Shown here: positions 11,101 to 19,647 of the stretch, in pieces
How the letters are laid out: each line of letters begins with the position of its first letter
How positions within the stretch are numbered: position 1 is the stretch's first letter
NCBI RefSeq assembly: GCF_020073745.1
Contig: NZ_JAIRAU010000027.1
Location: 390,001 to 454,000 of the forward strand
Reading direction: 5' to 3'
Source: Nannocystis pusilla
GTDB taxonomy: Bacteria; Myxococcota_A; Polyangia; Nannocystales; Nannocystaceae
DNA: 64,000 nt
Program-made: the position numbers and the translations under genes
The notes under the pieces: generated by a model
Told to the model about the DNA's origin: nothing
The model's input: only the letters and a program-made list of their open reading frames with translations
Databases searched by the model: none

Positions 11101-14100
11101 CCGCGCCTGGCCCACGGGCTCGGCCGGCTCGAGGGCCTGGCGCAGCTCTACACCGATCACGTCGAGGCCGCCGCTGGCGACGAGCGCGACGAGACGCTGG
11201 TGATCGTGCGCGACGCGGCCGAGCTGTGGTCGCGCGCGCTCGGCCAGCCGCGCCGCGCGGTGCCGCTGTACCAGCGCCTCATCGAGGCCCGCCCCGACGA
11301 CCGCACGGTGTTCCCGGCGCTCGAGAGCGCGCTGGCGCAGGCCGAGATGTACACCGAGCTGGCGACCGCGTACTGGCACGAGGCCGACACCTCGCTCGAC
11401 GAGGCCCAGCAGCTCGAGGTGCTGCAGCGCCTGGCCGAGCTGTCGCTCGGGATCCTCGACGACGCCGACCAGGCGATCCGCGCCTACCGCCGCGTGCTCG
11501 AGGCCCAGCCCGATCACGAGGCCGCGCGCTCGCGGCTCGAGCGGGTCTACGCCCAGCGCGAGCGCTGGGACGACCTCATCGAGCTGCTGCGCGAGCGCCT
11601 GGTCCGCACCGAGTGGCAGGCCGACCGCGAGGTCGTGCTGCTCAACATCGCCGACCTGCAGGAGGAGCGGCTCGGCAACGTCGACGCGGCGCTCGACACC
11701 GTCGAGCTGCTGCTCAGCGAGCAGCCGGGCAGCGTCGGCGCGGTCGGGGCGCTCGAGCGCATGGCCGAGTCGCACGAGGCCCAGCGCGTGCGGATCTTCG
11801 CGGTCCTGCGGCCGATCTACGAGGCCACCGGCAACACGATGCGCCTCATCGCGGTCGACGAGTGGCAGCTGACGCAGACCGAAGACCCGGCGCAGCGCCA
11901 CCAGATCTACCGCGAGATCGCGGCCTACTACGGCGGCCTCGATCAGGGCCAGGCGTACGCGTTCCGCACGCTGGCCCGCGCGCTCGCCGAGCCCGGCCCG
12001 GCCGGGGTGCTGGAGGCGCTCGACGCCGAGATCCAGCAGATCGCGCGCACCCACGGCTGGCTCGACGAGCTGCGCCAGGCGCTGCTGCAGGCCGCCGAGG
12101 CGGAGACGCTGCAGACCGACGCCGACCGCCGCGTCGCGCTCGAGCTGCAGGCGGCCCAGATCGCCATCGACATCGGCGACAACGACGGCGCCGCCCGCAC
12201 TTTGCGACATGCCCTCGAGGTCATGCCCGATCAGCCAGAAGTGCTCGCGCTCCTCGACGAGGCGCTGGCCGGCCTGGCCGACTTCGAGGGCCTGCGCGGG
12301 GTGCTCGAGCGGCGGGTCGCCGTCGCCGAGGACGACGAGGACCGCATCGTCCTGCTGCGCCGCCTGGCCCGCCTGGTCGAGGAGGGCCTCGGCCAGCCGG
12401 AGGCGGCCGAGGGCGTGTGGCAGCGGATCCTCGACATCGAGCCCAACAGCACCGACGCGATGAACCGCCTGCGCCGGCTGTACGCCGCCCGCGGCGCGTA
12501 CGACCTGCTGATCGCGGTGATCGGCAATCAGATCGACTCCGCCGACGACCCGGCGGTCCGCACGTCGCTGCGCAAGGAGCTGGCGCGGATCCACCGCGAG
12601 GCCCGCTCCGACCGCGAGGGCGAGATCGAGACGCTGCGCGCGCTGCTGCTGGACGCGCCGGAGGACGACGAGGCGCTGGCGATGCTGGCCGCGGCCCTGC
12701 TGGCGCAGGACCGCCACCGCGAGGCCGGCGACGTGGTCCTCGAGCGCGCCGCGATCGCGCCGAGCCGCGAGCGGCGGGTCACGCTGCTGCTCGAGGTGGC
12801 GCGCCTGCACATCGGCCCGCTCGCCGACTCCGTCGGGGCGATGGCCCACTACGAGTCGGTGTTCCAGGTGACGCCCGGGCACTCCGAGGCGATCGGCGAC
12901 CTGCTGCAGCTCGTCCGCGACAAGGCCAGCTCCGACGCCGCGGCCGCGCTCGTCATCCCCCAGCTCGAGCAGATGGGCCGCTGGGCCGACCTCGCCGAGG
13001 TCTACAAGGCCCGCTCCGAGCTCACCGAGGATCCGGCCGAGGCCGCCGAGGCGCTGCGCCAGCTGGCGAAGATCCGCTACGAGCGGCTCAACGATCCCAG
13101 CGGCAGCCTCGTCGCCTCCAACCTGCTGCTCGACCGCGTCGCCGCCGACGAGATGCGACCTGTCCTCGAGTACACGGCGCGCCTGTCTGTCCTTTTGGAC
13201 AGGGCCGAGGAGCACGTCGAGTCGCTGGCGCGGCGCGCGGCCAACGAGTCGCTCGAGCCGGCGGCGCGGCTGCTGATCGCCCAGGCCGCGGCGGGCGTGG
13301 CCGAGGAGATCCTCGGCGACCGCGCCCGCGCGCTCGGCCTGCTGGCGGCGATGCTCGACGCCGGGATCGCCGACGAGGCGACGGCGCGGCACATCGAGCG
13401 CCTGGCCCGCGCCGGCGGCGAGAAGCGCCTGCTGGCCCGCGCCCTGCGCGAGTCGGCCAAGCTGGCCGTCGGACAGGCCGGACGCGCCGATATCCTGGTG
13501 CGCCTCGGCGACGCCGAGTTCGACACCGGCGAGCTCGCCGGCGCGACCGAGGCCTACCGCGACGCGCTCGACGAGCGACCCGGCTTCGCCGGCGCGGTGG
13601 CCGGCCTCGAGCGCGTGCTCGACCGGGCGCAGAAGACCGGCGTCGAGGTCGGCCAGGCGCTCATCGAGCCGCTCGAGAACGCGTACCACCTGGCCGGCAA
13701 CCGGCCTGGCCTGGCCAAGCTGGCGCGGCTGCGCCTGCAGAGCGCGACCGGGGACGACCGCGCCGCCGCGCTCGAGAACCTCGGCCGCCTGATCGACGAG
13801 GGCGGCGGGTCCCCCGACGAGGCGCTCGAGGCGTGGGGCAACCTGCTGCAGCTCGACGCGGCCCACCCGGTCGCGGTCGAGCGGGTGGTCGCGCTGGCCG
13901 GCAACAAGCAGCTGCTGATCAAGGCGGTGCAGTTCATGGCGGGGGCGATCGACGCCGCCCGCGAGGAGTCGCGCTCGTGCAGCCAGCTCTGCATCGAGAC
14001 GACCAAGATCCTGCTCCGCGACCTGCGCCAGTACACCGCGGCCCTGCGGGCCCTGGCGCCGGTGCTGGCCGAGAACCCCGACAACCTCGAGGCGCTCGAG

Positions 14101-15864
14101 CTGCAGATCATGGCCTCGCGCGCGGCCGGCGAGCTGCCGACGCTGCACGACTCGCTGGTCCGCTACGCCACGCTGGCGAGCAACCCGGACCTGTCGATCC
14201 CGCTGCTGCAGGAGGCGGCCAACGTCGCCGAGGCGCAGGCCGAGCCGACCACGGCGATCGCCGACCTGCGGGCGCTGCTCGAGTTCGACCAGGGCCACGA
14301 GCAGGCGTGGGGGCGGCTGCTGCAGCTGCTCGAGGCGACCCAGAACGTCGACGGCCTGATCACCGCGCTCGATCAGCGGATCACGATCACCGCCGACGAC
14401 AACGAGCGCCGCACGCTCCGCCTCAAGCTGGCCCACCTGCTGGTCGAGACCGGCAAGGTCGACGACGCGATCACGACCTACAACGACATGCTCGGGGCCA
14501 GGCCCGACGACCTGCAGGCGATGCAGGAGCTCGAGAACCTGCAGCGGCGGCTCGGCCACTGGCGCGAGGTCCGCGACGTGCTCGAGCGCAAGCTCGACCT
14601 GCTGCAGGCCGGCCAGCGCGTGCCGGTGCTCGAGGAGATGGCGGTGCTGTCGGAGGAGAAGCTCGGCGACGTCGACGAGGCGATCGAGCGCCACCGCCGG
14701 CTGCTGCTCGAGGCGCCGCGACACACGCCGAGCCTGGTCGCGCTGTGGCGGCTCTACGAGGGCGCCGAGAAGTGGGAGGACCTGGCCGAGCTGCTCGAGC
14801 AGTTCCTGGCGGTCCTGCGCGAGGTCGGCGGCGTCGACCAGCGGCGCGAGGTCGGCCTGCGGCTGGCCGAGCTCTACTCGGAGCGCCTCGGCGAGTCCGA
14901 GAAGGCGCGCGAGCTGCTGACCGAGCTGCTGCAGACCGACCCGAACTCGGTGCCGGCGCTGATGGCCCTGGCGGCGGTCGAGGAGCAGCAAGGCAACGAC
15001 GAGGCGATGCAGGAGCTGCTGAACCGCGCGGCGGCGCTGCAGCCCCAGGGCACGGTCGGCGCCGACCTGCAGCTGCGCCTGGCCCGGCTGGCCGGCACGC
15101 CGGAGAAGCAGCGCGAGCACCTCGAGATGGCGCTGCACCTCCACCCGGCCAACATCGAGGCCGCCCGCACGCTGCTCGAGCTCAGCCGCAAGGAGGGCTA
15201 CTGGGAGCAGGTCGCGTACCTGCTGGCGCTCCTCGCCAGCTACGCGGAGGGCGACGAGCAGCGCAAGCTGATCATCGAGCGCGTCGACCTGCTCGTCGAG
15301 AAGGTCGGCGACGTCGAGGAGGCCCTGCGCGCCCTGGCCCCGGTCTACGAGGTCGTCCAGGACGACATCGAGATCAACCGCCGGATCGCCGACGCGCTGT
15401 TCGTCAGCGGCCGCTTCGAAGACGCCAGCGGGATGTACGCCTGGCTGGTGCAGGTGGCCTCGGCGCAGCCCAAGAAGACCAAGCTGCTCGCGCACTACCT
15501 GACCCGCATGGCCCGGATCGGCCTCGCCAGCGAGACGCCGGACATGAAGACGGCGCTCGACAAGCTGAAGGACGCCTACAAGATCGACACCACCAACGCC
15601 GAGACGATGGTGCTCCTCACCGACGTGTACGCCCACCAGAACGCGTGGGAAGACTCGCTCAAGCTGGCCCGGGCGATGCTGCTGCAGAACGTCGACCAGT
15701 CGGGCATGGTCCGCCGCGGCGACATCTACCTCCGCCTCGCCAACGCGCACCTCGGCCTCAAGGAGACGTCCAAGGCGCTGTCGATGCTCCGCCGCGGGAT
15801 CGAGGAGGACCCGGAGCACCCGGACCTCGGCCCCAAGATCAAGGAGATCCAGGCGGCCAACTGA
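5173..15864 (+). CDS. Giant tetratricopeptide-repeat protein (3,563 aa)
   Basis: An uninterrupted 3,563-codon frame built almost entirely of TPR-like helix pairs. A roughly 70-residue double unit recurs dozens of times. It follows the pattern of a W-containing helix (RWDDLIELLRERL), then LLEIADLQEERLG, then AIETYREVLGL and ALDALTRLYRARG. There is no signal peptide, membrane segment or catalytic domain, so the protein is presumably a cytoplasmic scaffold; its partners are unknown. The ATG at 5173 begins MSELRSVLFQFLTQ. The last ~120 residues (DNAYKIDTTNAE-like TPRs) are better conserved-looking than the middle. A perfect dispersed hairpin lies in frame at 13187-13202, and a weaker one at 12208-12225. 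The length is extreme for a TPR protein, although very long ones occur in myxobacteria. A hairpin-bearing spacer separates it from the ycaO gene, and co-transcription is possible. Confidence 0.85.
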   Translation: MSELRSVLFQFLTQPSDPARRSELAASLASVDLAAARAEAKQEPGSGDAAAKVMGRMILDGASNEEVVEAAKLAAQKAPREGAGNDVALLAGVVVWRLSGQSTQAEPYFRRVRRNEPANPQILAFYREMFSADSDASQLMQVLVQARRSLKKEETDQRFTLAHEMADLAEKKLGSIDRAIEVWRSVLREDGYDPRAAKALERLYREGQKWTALVELLKEEFDRVADRPENRDERIERLLEIAELYRDHLRLDAMALATLQRILDINPRHGATIKALADTYGASGRWNDLLTVYGRLLDAARAEKDVPRQVDMLRRISSIWVDQLDNSTKGMEPLHEALRLAPDDRETRDALARIHELRKDWRALIDLRKEELATATGERACELRIALARIAEEKLGDRAEAIAGWREVLAQHGDVEEAFVALIGLYEREGQWPEAADVLRRQIDAAAAPVRKVELLGRLAHLQADRLQQPEAAIETWAAVARLDPSHVEAGTALRAAYVAGRRWDDLVALYEAQGRLGEVLDVLYEAAEQLADEDERIALYQRIAGLARDRLNAPERGLGALEKVLALRPTDLAVARELLPIYREQGAWTRMLQTYEVLLAGVSDDDDRLELIAVMRDIALQKLNDPKLALQWAARAYELRPTDEVLRAGLEAAAERADGWEALSKIYERRIAAPDCETGERLELLDKLATISRERLGEPLEAQRFYRQVVDLDPANKVAHAALEEIYTATSQWADLAAVFLKRLSVTKENNVRLPLLRRVGALQEHKVGDFDAAIETYREVLGLAAGDNEALDALTRLYRARGRWAELAEVLQRRLDAVELGNDQIPVLFELSQLHATRLLNSQKAIAGFLQILDLEPDHLPTIDALEVLRRFDPSSALAIMRGLLPYYRSIHDHGREAEAMEVIIMAEPDAGARATQLTSLAGLYDQMGGRRADALRVRRELFVMNPEDAALRGEVERTGRELQRMDLVAGAYGQILQNMRKAEEAAEAAGQQVSKEAQALYKDLLLSRAVALRDDLQQYDEAEAAFAELLDRDETHEVAYHALDELLTRREAHEELMKLYRRRADIIFDAGEQKRLLEKIIAIARDVLDNREIATRTAEELLDLVPEDLGAVATLAGMYEFSERQDDHYALEELLGRWAERVDSDAERHELACRRAALRMDKLSDAYGAVDLLQGVIAADPDNEAARKLLERLLDHPDVQLQVANLLEPIYLAVKDYAAQVRVLRVRRQQAESLGSTDAATAHLLEIARIEENELGDSEAAFAAVREAYLLDPRRADARTELQRLGVELEKQRELVEVWQQALGKLPDAGAKIELLSRIAVVLDAHLDDRDGARKAYADLLALEPADVDLAKRATLALTRLHRAAGDSRALVEGLRGLLRYVDKDAEQVRILLEIAELHADKLEDLKGAAATYVEVLDIDPGNFQALDALERIYVEGGEWEALCRVLRQRVMSTDDPFEQARLWRKVGEIQRDHLSDPHQAIEAFQWIVDLAVAPKETQLALDAIVRLNIDLERWPDAEEGLRRLIALATDDERKAELLGRAAEVVGDKLGRYADATDLLEEVLRLDPRDQRARATLTEYLSQDEIRERVIKVLYPLYEAEQNWRALLDLEERQARHQAPGRNRMLGLLQVARTHEERLGDPQRSFEVLIEALAEAGEQAEVVEVLDRIDRLGNELGHHEAVHDTYLKNVDTLGDPAVQQRVLRSIGQLARVLGRNDSARRAFERLFEASPEDIAAAEALEQVLVEENDFTALAELLVRRADRSDSELVRDAFLVRAAELYRTKLERPEDAIDLYEKTSASAQRGDEVQAVLGPLYEKTERWGDLAEFLRRRLEGLSGRELVDTHLRLAQLYREQLGDLSEGLQQFAEALKADPDYVVGTEQLGRYMSDEDLRPQVIAQLEPVFTAVGDWPRLIQIQELRLLEAGDDTHARIPILLKIARIYEDQQEDLEGAFNTARRAFAEDPSDPSVRELLPRLAHGLGRLEGLAQLYTDHVEAAAGDERDETLVIVRDAAELWSRALGQPRRAVPLYQRLIEARPDDRTVFPALESALAQAEMYTELATAYWHEADTSLDEAQQLEVLQRLAELSLGILDDADQAIRAYRRVLEAQPDHEAARSRLERVYAQRERWDDLIELLRERLVRTEWQADREVVLLNIADLQEERLGNVDAALDTVELLLSEQPGSVGAVGALERMAESHEAQRVRIFAVLRPIYEATGNTMRLIAVDEWQLTQTEDPAQRHQIYREIAAYYGGLDQGQAYAFRTLARALAEPGPAGVLEALDAEIQQIARTHGWLDELRQALLQAAEAETLQTDADRRVALELQAAQIAIDIGDNDGAARTLRHALEVMPDQPEVLALLDEALAGLADFEGLRGVLERRVAVAEDDEDRIVLLRRLARLVEEGLGQPEAAEGVWQRILDIEPNSTDAMNRLRRLYAARGAYDLLIAVIGNQIDSADDPAVRTSLRKELARIHREARSDREGEIETLRALLLDAPEDDEALAMLAAALLAQDRHREAGDVVLERAAIAPSRERRVTLLLEVARLHIGPLADSVGAMAHYESVFQVTPGHSEAIGDLLQLVRDKASSDAAAALVIPQLEQMGRWADLAEVYKARSELTEDPAEAAEALRQLAKIRYERLNDPSGSLVASNLLLDRVAADEMRPVLEYTARLSVLLDRAEEHVESLARRAANESLEPAARLLIAQAAAGVAEEILGDRARALGLLAAMLDAGIADEATARHIERLARAGGEKRLLARALRESAKLAVGQAGRADILVRLGDAEFDTGELAGATEAYRDALDERPGFAGAVAGLERVLDRAQKTGVEVGQALIEPLENAYHLAGNRPGLAKLARLRLQSATGDDRAAALENLGRLIDEGGGSPDEALEAWGNLLQLDAAHPVAVERVVALAGNKQLLIKAVQFMAGAIDAAREESRSCSQLCIETTKILLRDLRQYTAALRALAPVLAENPDNLEALELQIMASRAAGELPTLHDSLVRYATLASNPDLSIPLLQEAANVAEAQAEPTTAIADLRALLEFDQGHEQAWGRLLQLLEATQNVDGLITALDQRITITADDNERRTLRLKLAHLLVETGKVDDAITTYNDMLGARPDDLQAMQELENLQRRLGHWREVRDVLERKLDLLQAGQRVPVLEEMAVLSEEKLGDVDEAIERHRRLLLEAPRHTPSLVALWRLYEGAEKWEDLAELLEQFLAVLREVGGVDQRREVGLRLAELYSERLGESEKARELLTELLQTDPNSVPALMALAAVEEQQGNDEAMQELLNRAAALQPQGTVGADLQLRLARLAGTPEKQREHLEMALHLHPANIEAARTLLELSRKEGYWEQVAYLLALLASYAEGDEQRKLIIERVDLLVEKVGDVEEALRALAPVYEVVQDDIEINRRIADALFVSGRFEDASGMYAWLVQVASAQPKKTKLLAHYLTRMARIGLASETPDMKTALDKLKDAYKIDTTNAETMVLLTDVYAHQNAWEDSLKLARAMLLQNVDQSGMVRRGDIYLRLANAHLGLKETSKALSMLRRGIEEDPEHPDLGPKIKEIQAAN
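13187..13202. repeat. Dispersed hairpin, CTGTCC-TTTT-GGACAG
   Basis: Perfect 6-bp stem with TTTT loop, in frame inside the giant TPR gene, encoding LSVLLDR. It falls in a helix-rich stretch of the TPR array. Confidence 0.7.
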
Positions 15865-15892
15865 GGCGGCGGGCCCGGCGCCCGTCGGTCAC

Positions 15893-15926
15893 CCCTGTCC
15901 CTGGGGGCATGCTCCCGGGGACAGGG
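15893..15926. repeat. Double-stem dispersed hairpin between TPR gene and ycaO
   Basis: The outer arms CCCTGTCCC and GGGACAGGG pair perfectly. The 16 bases between them form a second stem around a central CATG. A further half-copy (CTCGAGGACAGG) follows directly. It sits 29 bases past the TPR stop and 25 bases before the ycaO start, so it could attenuate or terminate read-through. There is no T-tract. Confidence 0.7.
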
Positions 15927-15950
15927 TCTCGAGGACAGGAACTTTCGCAC

Positions 15951-17183
15951 ATGCCCGTACGGATCGGCGACCAACTCCTCGCCGCTGCCAAGGGCCACAC
16001 GGCCGGGACGCACCGCACGCGCAGCCCGGCCGCGACGCTGCAGGCGTTCCGCCCGCTGATGCCGGGCCTCGGGATCACCCGCCTCGCCGACGTCACTGGC
16101 CTCGACGTCGTCGGCATCCCGGTGGTCCAGGCGGTGCGCCCGAACGCGCGCTCGGTCAGCGTGTCCCAGGGCAAGGGCGTCGACCGCGAGGCCGCAGCCG
16201 CGTCGGCGCTGATGGAGGCGATCGAGGCGTGGCACGGCGAACACGTGGCGGTGCCGCTGCGATACGAGCGCGCGACGGCGCTGCGACGCGAGGGCGAGGC
16301 GGTGGTCGACCTGCACGGACTGCCGCGTCGCGCCGACGCGGAGGTCCGCGAGGACCTGCCGCTGCTGTGGTGCCGCGGGTGGGACCTGCTGCAGGATCGG
16401 CCGACGTGGGTGCCGCACGCGTGCGTCAGCGTCGACTTCGTCCGCGACCCACGCGAGCCGCTGCCGCCGTTCATCGAGAGCACGAGCGGGCTGGCGTCGG
16501 GCAACCACCTGCTCGAGGCGATCGTCCACGCGCTGTGCGAGCTGATCGAGCGCGACGCGACGGCCCGCAGCGCCGGGACAGCCGAGGAGGCGAGCGGCGT
16601 GGACCTGGCGGGGGTGACCGATGCGAGCTGCCGCGCAGTGCTGGAACGCCTGGCGGCGGCGTCGATGCTGGTCGGCGCAGTCGAGATCACGTCGGAGGTC
16701 GGGGTGCCGGCGTACGCGTGCCGGATCGTCGACCGACCAGGCGCGCCGCGCTGGGCGGCCCGCGGGGCCTGCGGCGGCTACGGCTGTCACCTCGACCCGG
16801 CGGTGGCCCTGCTGCGCGCGCTGACGGAGGCGATACAGACGCGGCTGACGCTGATCGCGGGGAGCCGCGATGATCTGTCTTTCAAGACATACGAGGCGTT
16901 CACCGACCCGCAAGGCAGCGCGGACGAGGCGGCGGCGCTGGCGGCGGCGCCCGGGCGGCGGAGACTCGGGGCCACGTCGGCGACGGACAGCTTCGAGGGA
17001 GACCTCGAGCTGCTGCTCGGACGGCTGCGGGCGACCGGGTGCAGCAGCGCGGTGCTGGTCGACCTGACGCGGGCGGAGATCGGGGTGCCGGTGGCGCGGA
17101 TGATCGTACCTGGCCTCGAGGGCAGGTTCTCCGGGATGGCTCCGGGGGCCCGCGCTCGCGCTCGCGCTCGTGGGGGGGTATGA
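15951..17183 (+). CDS. ycaO: YcaO-domain cyclodehydratase/thioamidation enzyme
   Basis: A 410-residue YcaO protein. The ATP-binding signatures are visible as SALMEAIEAWHGE (~85-98), ALCELIERDATARS (~194-207) and ALTEAIQTRL (~289-298). The conserved STSGLASGNHLLEAI segment precedes the second of these. YcaO enzymes phosphorylate a backbone amide to form azolines, amidines or, with TfuA, thioamides. The C-terminus reads VPVARMIVPGLEG and then an Arg-Ala repeat, not the PxPxP tail of azoline-forming YcaOs. The start is the ATG at 15951, just after a hairpin repeat. A TfuA-like gene follows on the same strand after a 438-base spacer, which points to thioamide chemistry. No precursor peptide gene is evident nearby, so the substrate could be encoded elsewhere or be a full-length protein. 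A TGTCTT-TC-AAGACA palindrome lies in frame at 16876-16889. Confidence 0.88.
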   Translation: MPVRIGDQLLAAAKGHTAGTHRTRSPAATLQAFRPLMPGLGITRLADVTGLDVVGIPVVQAVRPNARSVSVSQGKGVDREAAAASALMEAIEAWHGEHVAVPLRYERATALRREGEAVVDLHGLPRRADAEVREDLPLLWCRGWDLLQDRPTWVPHACVSVDFVRDPREPLPPFIESTSGLASGNHLLEAIVHALCELIERDATARSAGTAEEASGVDLAGVTDASCRAVLERLAAASMLVGAVEITSEVGVPAYACRIVDRPGAPRWAARGACGGYGCHLDPAVALLRALTEAIQTRLTLIAGSRDDLSFKTYEAFTDPQGSADEAAALAAAPGRRRLGATSATDSFEGDLELLLGRLRATGCSSAVLVDLTRAEIGVPVARMIVPGLEGRFSGMAPGARARARARGGV

Positions 17184-17242
17184 GATGCGCGGTGCGGGGA
17201 ATGCTGGCCGAGGCGTCGGCGCGGGGCGGCGGAGAGCTGGGT

Positions 17243-17405
17243 GGGGCGGCCCGGGGGCGGCGAGCACGGGTCCCTCGCGACGCGAGACCTGCCATGCCAG
17301 GTGCTCGCCGCCGATGAAGGATTGGCGCGTGTCCGCGGAGTGGCTCGGCGTCTGCGCGCCAGCAGCCCTCGCTGCGTCCCCTGCTCGCCGCCCCCGGGCC
17401 GCCCC
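17243..17405. repeat. 163-bp element with perfect 24-bp inverted repeats
   Basis: The arms at 17243-17266 and 17382-17405 are exact reverse complements over 24 bases, rich in GGCGGC and CCCGGG. A third partial copy of the arm (GTGCTCGCCGCC) lies at ~17301. The outer part of the arm plus GGGTCCCTCGC matches the edge of the much larger inverted repeat at 30681-31571, so both appear to belong to one repeat family. It occupies the spacer between ycaO and tfuA. No coding capacity or target-site duplication was seen. Confidence 0.65.
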
Positions 17406-17491
17406 GCGACGAGCGTCTCGGGCCCCGCTCGTGTCGGTGCGGGGAGCGTGGTGCCGACGATTACGGGGACTCGTCCGAGTGGTCGGATGGT

Positions 17492-17509
17492 CATGTCTTC
17501 AGGGACATG
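17492..17509. repeat. Dispersed hairpin, CATGTC-ttcagg-GACATG
   Basis: Perfect 6-bp arms around a 6-base loop, in the ycaO-tfuA spacer. The same arms recur 57 bases downstream with a different loop. Confidence 0.75.
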
Positions 17510-17548
17510 TCTTCGAGGGAGGGCAGGACGATCGACTGTTTGATAGGG

Positions 17549-17566
17549 CATGTCTTCGGGGACATG
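17549..17566. repeat. Dispersed hairpin, CATGTC-ttcggg-GACATG
   Basis: Second perfect copy in the ycaO-tfuA spacer. It lies 56 bases before the tfuA start codon, so it would be in the 5' leader of any tfuA transcript starting upstream. Confidence 0.75.
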
Positions 17567-17621
17567 TCTCCGAGGGAGCCCCGGCGAGAAACGGGGCGTG
17601 GGGGAGGGGGCTGCGCGGGTC

Positions 17622-18926
<1,305 letters not shown>

Positions 18927-18991
18927 GGGAAAAAATCGGCGTGGCCGCGAGGTGCGGCGATCGAGCACCGCGGAGGAACGATGAGCGTCCC

Positions 18992-19099
18992 GTGGTCATC
19001 ACCGACCACGAGCAGCGATGGCCCGGCGACTTCGCGTACGCGGCGACCCGTATCCGCGACCTGGCGGAACGGGTCGGCTGGCAGCACGACGCGGTGTGA
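18992..19099 (+). pseudogene. Possible remnant of a GrpB-like gene N-terminus
   Basis: A short frame reading VVITDHEQRWPGDFAYAATR and then IRDLAERVGWQHDAV before a stop. It looks like the first strand and helix of the GrpB/UPF0157 family (x-D-x-x-x-W-P-x-x-F), but the diagnostic EHVGSTAVPG segment is missing because the frame ends. Third-position GC is very high, as in genes here. The frame is open back to a GTG at 18941. It may be a decayed gene, or a short peptide gene beside the tfuA locus. An ATG at 18981 with a good GGAGG opens a different, less gene-like frame. Confidence 0.3.
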
Positions 19100-19149
19100 C
19101 GCGGCGCGGACCGGCGGATATAGCGACCGCGCCTGGCAACGGTGACGGC

Positions 19150-19608
19150 TCAGCCGCCGGAGAGGACGCGGGTGGCGACCTGCTTGAGCAGGTCGGCGTC
19201 GACGTCGTCCTTGTGATTCTTCATGACCATGCCGACGAGCTTGCCGACCTGCTTGGGGTCGGTGATGTTGTTGGCGGCCACGGCCTCGCGCACGAGCGCC
19301 TCGGTGGCGGCCTCGTCGAGGCGGCTGGGCATGAATTGCTCGCAGAAGCCGAGCTCGAACTTCGCTTCGCCGAGCAGCTGCTGGCCGCGCTCGCCGAGCT
19401 TCTCGTACTCGGCGATGGTCTTCTTCAGCTGCTTGACGTACGACTTGATGGTGTCGAGCCACAGGGCGTCGTTGTCCTCGGCGCCGGAGCCCGACTTGAG
19501 CTCGAGCAGGATCTTGCTCTTGAGCATGCCGATGACGTTCTTGGTCGCCTCGTCGCGGGCGAGGCGGGCCTCGCGCAGCTTGGCTTCGATCTGGTCTTTG
19601 ACGGACAT
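19150..19608 (-). CDS. GatB/YqeY domain-containing protein
   Basis: A 152-residue protein of the YqeY family, which resembles the tail domain of the GatB amidotransferase subunit. The sequence opens MSVKDQIEAKLREARLARDE. Further typical segments are NVIGMLKSKILLELKSG, EFMPSRLDEAATEALVREA-like text, and KQVGKLVGMVMKNHKDDVDADLLKQVAT near the end. The length matches the family (~148-150). YqeY proteins are thought to act in tRNA-dependent amidation or tRNA-related functions, but this is not proven. The ATG at 19608 is preferred over an upstream in-frame start at ~19632. A crotonase gene lies 39 bases upstream on the same strand. Confidence 0.85.
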   Translation of the reverse strand: MSVKDQIEAKLREARLARDEATKNVIGMLKSKILLELKSGSGAEDNDALWLDTIKSYVKQLKKTIAEYEKLGERGQQLLGEAKFELGFCEQFMPSRLDEAATEALVREAVAANNITDPKQVGKLVGMVMKNHKDDVDADLLKQVATRVLSGG

Positions 19609-19647
19609 GAGGCCGCGGAAGATAACAAACAATTGTTCCGCGGCGCT

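Noticed and set aside
5104-15819. Antisense open frame of 3,571 codons opposite the giant TPR gene
   Set aside because: High-GC shadow: the translation is repetitive Leu/Val/Arg/Gln text complementary to TPR codons, with no domain. The plus-strand frame has the coherent TPR pattern.
9075-15950. Plus-strand out-of-frame Arg/Ala-rich open frame through the giant TPR gene, continuing into ycaO
   Set aside because: Only the part from 15951 matches a family (YcaO). The earlier text is an out-of-frame shadow of the TPR gene.
17184-17621. RiPP precursor gene between ycaO and tfuA
   Set aside because: Candidate short frames run through the inverted-repeat element, have Arg/Gly-rich text and no leader/core structure.
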